Assembly (NCBI GenBank): GCA_036245525.1
Contig: BTPG01000005.1
Coordinates: 205,172,210 to 205,236,209, forward strand
Origin: Semisulcospira habei
Taxonomy: Eukaryota > Mollusca > Gastropoda > Semisulcospiridae
Length of the DNA stretch: 64,000 nt
Reading direction: 5' to 3'
Made by a program: the position numbers and the translations under genes. The number at the start of each line of letters is the position of its first letter. The first letter of the stretch is position 1. The notes under the pieces were generated by a model. The model searched no databases and was not told the DNA's origin. It saw only the letters and a list, made by a program, of their open reading frames with translations. Positions 20,963 to 29,990 of this stretch are shown piece by piece.

Positions 20963-21588
20963 AATGGCGCCGACATATGGCGACATGGTGCTGCACTCTG
21001 TGTTTGTTCTGTTGCTGTTGCCTGTCTTCTGTGTGATTCGTTCCTCGTCGACTCGTCTACAGTATGACAGAGAGATGCTGCTACTGTTTCGCGAGACTGG
21101 GTGAGCTTGAAGCAAGTTTTACACCAAAATTCAACATGTTTGACTGCGCAAACGACATTTTTGTACCATCAAAGCACGTGCGTAAACGTGGTAGTCGTGG
21201 TGGCGCACTTGTCAGACTACGTCGACGCAAACATAGACCCGCATTGCCAAGCATGATCGTAGCAAATGTGCGATCGCTTCGTAACAAGACTGATGAACTT
21301 CTATGCCTGCTGGAGACGAAACGTGAATTCAAAGACTGTTGTGTGTTCTGTTTCTCTGAAACTTGGTTAGATACATCTATGCCTGACTCTGCCGTATCAC
21401 TCACAGGCTTCACTATCTTCAGGTCTGATCGCTGTCCTACTTTATCCAGCAAGGGCAAAGGGGGTGGGGTGTGCTTTCTCGTGAATAACCAGTGGTGCAC
21501 AGACACCAAAGAACTGACCCAGTTCTGTTCCCCTGCCATAGAAACTCTTACAAAAAAGTGCCGTCCTTTTTACCTGCTTCCGGACTAA
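20963..21588 (+). pseudogene. LINE endonuclease domain, 5' segment (inverted relative to its RT)
   Basis: Starts with MAPTYGDMVLHSVFV, frameshifts near 21100, and continues as KRGSRGGALVRLRRRKHRP and PALPSMIVANVRSLRNKTDE. Then come a CFSETWLD motif with the catalytic Glu of the APE endonuclease, FRSDR, and GGGVCFLVNNQWC. It ends at RPFYL, where the frame breaks and homology is lost. The domain nicks target DNA for target-primed reverse transcription. It is the 5' portion of the same LINE type whose RT is on the opposite strand to the left. Confidence 0.85.
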
Positions 21589-21766
21589 AATTAGCGTATC
21601 ATAACAAAGCCAAAACTGCTATCATTGACGAACGATAAAGAATCTCACTGAAAAGGTATGTGATACGTAACCATGATGGCTCATATAAATATCGGATCGC
21701 TTCCTACGATTAACACATGTATGCTGTCACAGGACAACACAACCACAATCGTAACGGCCATCGTTC

Positions 21767-23335
21767 GTGGTAAACTTTGATGTTGGCATTTTCTTGGAGA
21801 CTATTCGAGCTACAGTCTTCAAACTTGGCCCAAGGATACTTTGTGGCAAGACCTTTCTAAACATACTAATTTCAGTGACCTCACAAAGGTCACAGGGGAT
21901 AGGGAAATGTATCAAAAATAGCTATTTTGGGACATCATTTTTTTCTCAAATACTATTCAGAACTTCAAACCCAAACTTTGTACAAAGATACCTGATGGTA
22001 AGACCTTAATATTCATACTAATTTGTTTGATCCCTTGGAAAGGTCAAGAGTCGCAAGAGCTCAAGAAATAGGTCCAAACTCGCCATATTTTGACAAGAAT
22101 TTTTTTTCTCAAATACTATTCACAACTTCAAATCCAAACTTGCTACAGAGATACCTGATGATAAGACCTGTCTATGCATACTAATTTGGATAACCCCATG
22201 GAAAGGTCAAGGGTCGCAAGAGCTCAGGAAATAGGTTGAGAAAAAATAGCCATATTTTGACAAGAAATTTTTTTTCCCTCAATTACTATTCACAACTCCA
22301 AATCCAAACTTGATACGGAGATACCTGATGGTAAGACCTGTCTATGCATACTAATTTGGATGACCCCATGGAAAGGTCAAGGGTCGCAAGAGCTCAGGTG
22401 ATAGGTAAAAATAGTAATATTTTGACTAGAATGTTTTTTTTCTGAATTGCTGTTTACAACTTCAAACCCAAACTTGCTACAGAGATACCTGATGGTAAGA
22501 CTTATCTATGCATACTAATTTGGATGACCCCTCAGAAAGGTCAAGGGTCACAAGAGCTCAAGAAATAGGTTAAAAAAAATAGCCATATTTTGACAAGAAA
22601 TGTTTTTTCTCAATTACTATTTACAACTCCAAGCTTGATACAGAGATAACTGATGTAAGACCCATCTATGCATACTAATTTGGATGACCCCTCGGAAAGG
22701 TCAAGGGTCACAAGAGCTCAGGAAATAGGTTAGGAAAAATAGCCATATTTTGACAAGAAATGTTTTTTCCTCAATTACTATTCACAACTCCAAACCCAAA
22801 CTTGCTACGGAGATACCTGATGGTAAGACCTATCTATGCATACTAATTTGGATGACCCCATGGAAAGGTCAAGGGTCGCAAGAGCTCAGGTGATAGGTAG
22901 AAATAGTAATATTTTTTCACAAGAAATGTTTTTTTTCTGAATTGCTGTTTACAACTTCAAACCCAAACTTGCTACAGAGATGCCTGATGATAAGACCTAT
23001 CTATGCATACTAATTTGGATGAACCCTCGGAAAAGGTCAAGGGTCGCAAGAGGTCGACATGTATAAAATGCCAATAATTGTAGTTGTTAACATTTTTGCA
23101 AACTTATCAATCAAATTTGGCACAAAGGTAGCTGATGACAAGACCTTCCTATGTATCCTAATTTAGTTGACTCATGGCGAAGGTCAAGGGTCATGGGGCG
23201 TTTCACAGATTCAATTTTGAGAAAAATGGATTTTGTTAGTGCAGAAGCCATCCCTTTACTTTTTGTCAGACGTGTGGATTGGTCATACACGTGAGCCATA
23301 AGGGCTTTGCCTTTTTTGTTTGTAAGAAGATTCAA
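21767..23335. repeat. interspersed repeat family R, copy 1, with 7-unit tandem array
   Basis: Begins with GTAAACTTTGATGTTGGCAT and ends with ATAAGGGCTTTGCC. Its middle (about 21950-23060) is seven tandem units of 160-170 bp. Each unit contains a T-rich lead, CTATTCACAACTTCAAA, GATACCTGATGGTAAGACC, CATACTAATTTGGATGACCC and GGAAAGGTCAAGGGTC. The AGGTCAAGGGTC words start at 22041, 22204, 22374, 22538, 22698, 22866 and 23034. Copies at 29450-32045 and 43000-43435 have one or two units. No coding frame and no terminal inverted repeats were seen. I do not recognise the family. Confidence 0.85.
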
Positions 23336-23514
23336 CTGTTTTAAAAATCCAAATAATTCCAGAAAAACGTTTAATTTTTTTTTTCCAAAAATATTTAATT
23401 ATCACTGGTACAATGCTGGTTAACGACTCGTACAATGTCTTCCTTTAATAGATATATGCAAAATATCTAGTAATATTAAGAAAAATTACAGACTCCAGTT
23501 TACTCGCAAACCAG
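23336..23514. other. AT-rich spacer
   Basis: Nothing recognised between the family R copy and the direct/inverted repeat cluster. Confidence 0.5.
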
Positions 23515-24063
23515 ATAGGTGAGATTACCCTGGTAGAACTGTACACATACCAAGGGGAATTAATCAAATACGCAGGTATAGAACAAGACCATCATATACA
23601 TCCCTTAAAAAGGATGCATCAGGTCAAGCCTATAACCCATGTCTTTTTCTGAAACTTAAGAAGTAGGCAGGAGAAACACACATAAACAAGAAGGTGCACT
23701 ACTAAAAGTGGTCAGGTAAATACCCTGATTTGCCACAGTAGATACACTAGACAATACATAACAATGTAATAATACCAATTTTGCATTGAGTTATAGAATA
23801 CTTACAAACCAGATAGGTGAGTCTCACAAACCAGATAGGTGAGGCTAGCGCTGGCAGAATTGTACACAAACCAAAGGGAATCACTCAGCCCTGGACAGAC
23901 AAACAGATCCCCTGCCCCCGCCTATCTGGCACCCAATCGCCAGCCCACAGAGAAATACGCAGGTATAGAACAAGACGACCATTTGCATCCTCAATAAAGA
24001 ATGCATCAGGTCTCTTATATAACCCATGTCTTTCTCTGTTTCCAGAGAAAGACATGGGTTATA

Positions 24064-24946
24064 CAGAGCTGCCAAGTACTACGAATTAGGCGTAGCATGC
24101 TACGATTTCGACATGCTTGCTACGATGCTACGATCGGCCGGAAAAACTACGATTTTTTTAAAACATTGACGTGATTTTTTTTTTTTAGACCTTAAAAAAA
24201 AAAAAAAAGTCCATTCATAAAAAAGCGAGCGACTCACGGGCCAGCCACGAACTGAACTGAAAATAAACCTTTGACCTTTACGTAGAATCGTGTACTGTAG
24301 CCGACCAATCGCGTTGCGTTTCAACCCCGGGGCGGAATTGCCGGAAGCACCCGAAGCGTCGTTTTACCGTGAAAATGGCGACGAAGCGAAAGGCACCTGC
24401 AGAAACTAGCGATCCTGCTGCTACTCGCCCAAAGAAGGCACCAAAGTCTCGACCCAGTTGTCAGCAATTCAAAGCACACTACACCAAGGACTTTCCTTGC
24501 ATCGTCAGATCTGCAAATAACTGCTCAGCAAGATGCACGTACTGTGCTTCCGATTTTTCGATTGCTCACGGGGGTCGGTTTGACATCGAGAAACATGTGG
24601 GTACTGCCACACAAAAGAGGAACGCAGCGGAAAAGCCGAGCAAACCCCTTGCTACCTATTTCAAGCCAGCGACTGCAGTTATTTTAGCAGAATGTTTATT
24701 CACATCGTTCCTTGTGGAACACAATATACCCATAAGTGCAGCAGACCATGCGGGGCCACTTTTTCGGAAAACGATTATAATATCAGACTCTTGCTTATAA
24801 TTATGCCTATGCAGTGCTGTATGAAAAAAATATTTGACATTTTCATTCTTTGGAGCGTCTACGTGTGTGCTACTCCTTTTTCTTAAATGCTACTCCAAAA
24901 AGCTCTGGATGCTACTCTTTGGCATGATGGTGGGTTGGCAGCTCTG
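24064..24946 (+). mobile_element. non-autonomous TIR element, 6-bp target duplication GTTATA
   Basis: The ends are CAGAGCTGCCAAGT and, inward from the right, CAGAGCTGCCAACC, abutted by GTTATA (24058-24063 and 24947-24952). It is related to the element at 10920-11429 by ends (CAGASCTGSCAA) and by sub-terminal GCTACTC/CTACTAC words. The target was the hairpin centre of the 23.8-25.1 kb palindrome. Its only frame is the N-terminal finger protein at 24375-24800. Confidence 0.87.
24375..24800 (+). CDS. transposon-encoded finger protein (transposase N-terminal domain only)
   Basis: MATKRKAPAETSDP begins at 24375, giving 141 residues. A basic, low-complexity start is followed by HYTKDFPCIVRS, then CTYCASDFSIAHGGRFDIEK with H-x8-N at the second half of the finger (normally H-x-H). 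This is the FSIAHGG-type zinc finger that begins many hAT-like transposases in invertebrates and fish. The frame continues through KPSKPLATYFKPA, then reads element-end sequence. No DDE domain is present. The second zinc ligand pair appears damaged (HVGTATQKRN). Confidence 0.7.
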   Translation: MATKRKAPAETSDPAATRPKKAPKSRPSCQQFKAHYTKDFPCIVRSANNCSARCTYCASDFSIAHGGRFDIEKHVGTATQKRNAAEKPSKPLATYFKPATAVILAECLFTSFLVEHNIPISAADHAGPLFRKTIIISDSCL

Positions 24947-25937
24947 GTTATATTAGAGACCTGATGCATTCTTTATTGAGGATGCAAATGATCGTCTTGT
25001 TCTATACCTGCGTATTTCTCTGTGGGCTGGCGATTGGGTGCCTGATAGGCGGGGGCAGGGGATCTGTTTGTGTGTCCAGCGCTGAGTGATTTCCCTTGGT
25101 TTGTGTACAGATAGGTGAGGCTATCGCTGGTAGAACTGTACACATACCAAGGGAAATTGCTCAGCACTGGACAAACAGATCCCCTGCCCCGCCTATCAGG
25201 CACCCAATCGCCAGCCCACAGAAAAATATGCAGGTATAGAACAAGACCATCATATACATCTCTTAACAAGGATGCGTCAAGTCAAGCTTATAATCCATAT
25301 AGTCTCCAGTGTGGATCAACTAGTTTGTGTGAAACGGTCATTTTCTCGCCAATGTGCATCATACAAAAACGGCCCCCAGATTATTTTTTTTATGGACAAT
25401 ATCGTAAAATTTCAAGATTGTCTGTCCTCAAAGTGCAGGCACTACTCGCTGTCGCACACACACACACGGCACTTGGCGCGAAAAGTATGTTCTCCAGCAA
25501 GGTTTGCATCTTGTCACCTTTTTGCCAGAATTTCGGACCCACATGCCCAAAACGTCGTGTGCAGGCTCTGGAATGCACTCTGACGAGCCCTATTTCAAAG
25601 TCGTTGCTATTTTTAAATACAACGAAAAAGGTTGTAACAACTGATGACCAGAAAGCAATCGTCCACAGTTCTTTGTCAAACTGAACTTAAATTTTGCCAC
25701 ATATTACTTGTGATTCACAGCAAAACAGTATCGGCTAAGCACAAGAGCTAGCTGAGTTGCCCATATTTTGTGGCTCGCCAAGTCTTGTCTTGGCTCAAGT
25801 CTCGAAATCTAGAGAGCGTTCTCGCGCAGCTTGGGAACTCACAACCGGCCTATTTCAAGCAGTAGTGTATCTGGATGAAATGGGTTAATTTGTATATACA
25901 TCTACTAGGTGTGCTGATTTATTGTTTTCTTTTGCAG

Positions 25938-26066
25938 ATTCTACATGGCTTCAAGACACAGGTGGGCGAGGAAAACTGGGGCAAGTTCTCTGATCAGTTC
26001 CCACAGCCTCTTCGTGAGCGCCTTGCCGTCAACTATGGTGTGTGAACTGCCGTGTGCGCTTACCTC
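25938..26066 (+). CDS. TNPO1: transportin-1 terminal coding exon (TNPO1)
   Basis: Follows a polypyrimidine-rich acceptor (TTGTTTTCTTTTGCAG). It begins on a whole codon, matching the end of exon c, and encodes [20 protein letters not shown], then [15 protein letters not shown] and a TGA stop at 26043-26045. Vertebrate transportin-1 ends in the same way, so the C-terminus is complete. A consensus GTAAGT donor at 26067-26072, 21 nt past the stop, suggests a spliced 3' UTR; that distance is too short to trigger nonsense-mediated decay. An alternative donor at 26038 (GTGTGTGAAC) would swap the last residue for a different tail (see 44075). Confidence 0.95.
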
Positions 26067-26424
26067 GTAAGTTGTCACACTACTATGTGCATTAGCAGAA
26101 TATAGGGGATGCCAGTGTAGGTAGGGGACATGCACCTTGTAATGTACTTGTAGGTACAGGCAGCCCCTAAAATACACAAATCCCTTGCAAATATGATATC
26201 AAGAAAAGAAGGTATTATTAAAGTTCAAGCAAAAATAAGAACAACCAAAAAAACAGCAAGTGTCTAGCTCAAATAGTTTCAGAGATATAAGGAAAAGAAT
26301 TTTGCAAAAAATTGTCACGTCCGAGGCTGTTTTTGGGATATTGCACGGCAAGCAAACTTTGACAATCCACAATTTCTTCAGATCTATTCTAAATTGGCTA
26401 AAAATCTGAGATTCTGTTTAACTC
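26067..26424. other. start of the proposed 3' UTR intron
   Basis: Begins with the GTAAGT donor. No element or exon recognised up to the TTAA at 26425. Confidence 0.5.
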
Positions 26425-26428
26425 TTAA

Positions 26429-27486
26429 TCACCTATAACGCCCGTAAACGCCCTCCGGGTCTTTACCTAAAACGCCCATAGACGCCCGTCCTCGGTACTA
26501 AATTTAGAAGTCATGTGATACGTTGGTGGGTTCTTCTGTGAAGAAGGTGAGATTGTATACCGTAGGGGGCAAGGTCAAACTAACTTTAGACACTGGGCAT
26601 GCGCTCTAAGCCACTGTGTGTGTCGAATTGGGAGAGTTTTACCGTGCACCTGGCTGCTCGCTAACGCACGTGTTTGCAAACATGGCGACATACACGACAG
26701 TGACCCAGAGTTTACCGCTATTTCGGAGTAAATTGGCAATTATCCAGTTTCAGAGCCAGAGGGAAGTGACATAAGTGTGTCTAGTGTACATACTAGCGAT
26801 CTGTCGGACTGGGATGACGAAAATACCGGAGTATTTCAGCAGTGTTTACCGAAGCGACGACTGCAAGATGGCGGCGGCGATGCTATCTGGCATCAGCGGC
26901 CAATTTCAGACTTTTTTGCAGCCTTTCACGCGATATGTGGGCCCAACAACTCCACTTGAGTTGGAAGCAACACCACTTGATTATTTTTATCAGTATTTCC
27001 CTGCTGAAATGTTCAAAATTTTCGACTAAACAGACGAACTTTGCGATCAATTTGTAGCAACATCCGCCGACGGGGATACGTGCACTTCGATTACCTGAAG
27101 GATTATCAGTGGATTGCCTGGTAATAGTGATCACTAATGTAAAATTATCTCACTCCACTATCACACACTTTCATATTTTCGCCCACCAACACATTTTCCA
27201 GTTTTACGTCTTTTGTTTGTCATATCAAAATAATCAAGGTGCATTTTTTTCAGTTAATTTACCTGTAATTAATTACAGTAAATAATATAAACAGGTATCA
27301 AATTACACTCCACCACAACATAAAATACTATCCATCCATATGTCAGCTAAGAAAAAAAAAACAGACTTAAATATCTGTCTATTCAAAAAAGTTATAGACG
27401 CTTTGGTGAAGTAACCCATTTTCTCAGTAATTTTCTTACTATCTTCTAGGTACAGGAGAATAGACAGTGTATGTTCTTATAGGCGA
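26429..27486 (+). mobile_element. piggyBac-like element, non-autonomous, TTAA duplications
   Basis: TTAA flanks both ends (26425-26428 and 27487-27490). The left end TCACCTATAA matches the right end read inward, TCGCCTATAA. AACGCCC repeats follow the left end (AACGCCCGTAAACGCCC, AACGCCCATAGACGCCC). At 1,058 bp it holds only the N-terminal part of a transposase. Confidence 0.82.
26682..27060 (+). pseudogene. piggyBac transposase N-terminal fragment
   Basis: A possible start is at 26682 (MATYTTVTQS), then the frame moves. The recognisable part reads SVHTSDLSDWDDENTG, RPISDFFAAFHAICGPNNST and, in the next frame, ATPLDYFYQYFPAEMFKIF followed by QTNFA. The order of acidic region, F-x-x-F...GPN, P-x-D-FF and TN-x-A is the N-terminal domain of piggyBac transposases. 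The catalytic domain is missing. Two frameshifts are needed. Confidence 0.7.
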
Positions 27487-27490
27487 TTAA

Positions 27491-28143
27491 GAGTATTGGT
27501 CAGTGTAAGCTCAATTTTTTTGGGTGTGATGGTAATAGTAGTTTTTGAATGCCAGTTAGCCGAAGATGCCTCTCCAGCTAAAATCGGCTTGCGGCAAAAA
27601 CAAGAATAATTTCAAAATAACACAACTTTCACATTTCTTGTCCGATTTTAACATTTTTAAGTAGTCTGTTAATATCTTTCAAAATGCTTACTTTCGTTTG
27701 ACATCCTACAACACGCTGATATGACAGCTTTTAGTGTTTTAGTTTTACCCCCCCCCCCCCCCCCCCCCCCCCTCCAAGCCATTCGTAACTGTCAGATAGG
27801 TTAGGTTTCCCCGTTTGTGCTATTCTGCACAGGATCTGAAAACACTCATCCCCTGAAATTGAAAACAAATGCCATTACTTATTTTTTACTAAGTCACAGT
27901 TGCCGGACCACGAGTAAAAATGGTATTTAATGCTTTAATCCTTCAGAAATGTGCCCGTAGCTCACCACTCGCCTCTGCTTTGCGTAGCAGCCGACGCATA
28001 GCCCAGAACCATAACTTTACCGGAAGTTGAAAACCGATCGCCAGTGACCAATTTTAATTTTAAAATAATCAAATATCGGCTGGTTACTTTTTACTTTTAG
28101 CTACAATAATGCAAACTAGAATGCTCAAATAATACGTTTCAGC
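27491..28143. other. intergenic/intronic sequence with a poly-C tract
   Basis: A run of about 25 C lies at 27748-27772. Otherwise AT-rich and unrecognised. Confidence 0.6.
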
Positions 28144-28156
28144 ATAATAGCGATAA

Positions 28157-28499
28157 GAAAATCCACTGGCCAGAGAAGATCAGCAACGTCAGACTCTGGG
28201 AGAGAACAGAGCAGATAGCAGAGAATGAAATTGGGCGAAGAAGATGGGGATGGATAGGTCACAGTCTGAGAAAGCCAGCTTCCAGTATCACTAGGCAGGC
28301 ATTGTCATGGAACCCCCAGGGAAAGAGGAAAAGAGGTAGGCCGAGAAACTCCTGGCGTCGAGACCTCCAAGCAGACATCAAGAGACTGGGAACCACCTGG
28401 AGTAGAATCGAAGGAGAAGCACACAGGACAGGAGTTGCTGGAGGTCTCTCGTCGACGGCCTATACCCGGGTAGGGGTGACAGGCGTAAGTAAGTAAGTA
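28157..28499 (+). mobile_element. 5'-truncated RTE-like LINE, short 3' copy
   Basis: Target duplication ATAATAGCGATAA (28144-28156 and 28500-28512) is exact. The body encodes the LINE C-terminus (RRWGWIGH, WNPQGKRKRGRPRNSWRRDL) and ends in (GTAA)n, the short microsatellite tail usual for the RTE clade. It is nearly identical to the 3' end of the copy at 29991-31954 but in the opposite orientation, so the two form an inverted pair. Confidence 0.92.
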
Positions 28500-28512
28500 A
28501 TAATAGCGATAA

Positions 28513-29449
28513 ATATTGAGTCGGAAACCGAACAGAAAAAAATGTACAAACAGCGTTCACTCGTGAGGCCTACTCAGCTGAGGAAGCATCATTTAGCAGC
28601 TTGCACAGCGATCAAATTGCACGCGATTACATAAAATCAAACTTCATAACACTTATGAAAATAAATTGGCGTTGTATCAAAATGGATTTAGAAGACATTT
28701 ACATTGATAATGATGTGAACTTATTTAGTTCATCGCTGATTTTTGACGAAATTATCAGTGCACTGGCGGTCACCATTTTCGTACACAATTTCGGCATATT
28801 TGAGTACTGGTGACCTCGGAATTTCAACCAATGGACGCGTACCATACATGTAATCTCGTCGGAAACGAGATTTTAGAAAACAAATATGAATGAACTTTTG
28901 AATGATACTATGCAAGCTATGCATAATATTTCGGCAAGAGGACAAATTTTGAGTTCAAAAGTTACAAATTGCAATAAAAGTCGTCATTTAAAAAAAAGTC
29001 TTTCATATTTGGCACCATTGCAAAGCTCACGACGAGTTCTTTCCAGTGACGTATACCATTGCGTTGTTCTATTTATAGTACACGTCCAGCGAGCATTTGA
29101 AACGACGTGACTGCAGTGAGCTTGTTTCGGGAAGCGAGCCACCCGTGCGATTTCGACGAAAACGGTCATTTTTAACAACTGTTTTTTTCACTGACGGTAC
29201 AACATCCACACTCACACTTGGACTCAAACGAAAGAACGCAACGTTTTCTGCAAATACAAAGTTTATTGCAAGGAAGCCTAAATTAAAAGAGCTAGACCTG
29301 TTTGAAGCAAAGAGGTTGGAGGGCAAAAGTCAGGTGCATGACCGTGTGCTATGTATAGGGCTGCCGGTACCTAGTACTTGTAATGTGATACTTGTCAACT
29401 ATTCACATTTTTGGGCTCACATGCGAAGCAATAGTGAGTATGTTTTGGG
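28513..29449. other. unrecognised stretch
   Basis: Mixed sequence with several short open frames on both strands (for example 29097-29522) but no recognisable domain or repeat boundary. It may hold an old, degraded element. Confidence 0.4.
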
Positions 29450-29990
29450 TCAGTCGTTGGCCGTCTGTCATCTGGTGTCTGTGGTAAACTTTGGCGTTGG
29501 TATTTTCTCGGAGACTGTTTAAGCCACAAACTTGGCCTATGGATACTTTGTGGTCAGACCTTTCTAAACATACCAATTTTAGTGACCTCTCACAAAGGTC
29601 AAGGTCACAGGAAATTGGTAAAAAAAAAATAGCTATATCTTTACAAAATGTATTTTTTCTCAAATACTATTCACAACTTCAAACCCAAACTTGGTACAGA
29701 GATACCTGATGGTAAGACCTATCTGTATACTAATTAGGATGACCCCTTGGAAAGGTCAAGGGTCACGAGGTTGGCAAATGTGTGTAAAATGCCAGTTTTG
29801 ATAGGCTCGTTATTATGAATAACTTTGCAAACTTTTCAATCAAATTTGGCACAAAGGTAGCTGATGATAAGACTTCCTATGCACACTAATTTAGTCGACT
29901 CATCTCAAAGGTCAAGGGGTATGTGGTTGACAGATGTGTGGAAAATGCCTACATTTTGAGAAAACTTGGATTTTGCTGATGCAGAGGCCT

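Larger units (their letters stand above)
12448..21636 (-). mobile_element. L2/Rex1-like LINE, composite: 5' inverted and split by three later insertions
   Basis: On the - strand the LINE's 3' end is at about 12450-12550 (AATAAAGTTC plus an ATC-repeat tail). Its C-terminal and reverse transcriptase parts follow at 13440-13929, 14312-15058, 18656-18755 and 20818-20945. The endonuclease part (20963-21588) lies on the + strand, joined head to head with the rest. That layout fits twin priming during insertion. GACAAACGAT (12448-12457) and GACGAACGAT (21627-21636) are a possible target duplication (9 of 10). Removing the SINE, the 15.06-18.65 kb element and the 18.76-20.81 kb element gives about 3.2 kb of LINE. 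Confidence 0.75.
23515..25320. repeat. cluster of one repeat family in direct and inverted orientation
   Basis: A module running from AGATAGGTGAG through GTACACAYACCAA, CAGATCCCCTGCCC, GCACCCAATCGCCAGCCCAC, AATACGCAGGTATAGAACAA and GATGCATCAGGTC to ATAACCCATG occurs four times: 23515-23650 (with an internal deletion), 23811-24057, reversed at 24953-25118, and 25108-25320. The second and third copies are arms of a large palindrome whose centre is now filled by the 24064-24946 element. Only short frames, mirrored between the arms, are present. Confidence 0.8.

Noticed and set aside
21950..23060. Regularly spaced repeats, CRISPR-like at first sight
   Set aside because: The whole 160-170 bp unit repeats; there are no short repeats with unique spacers, and the context is eukaryotic.
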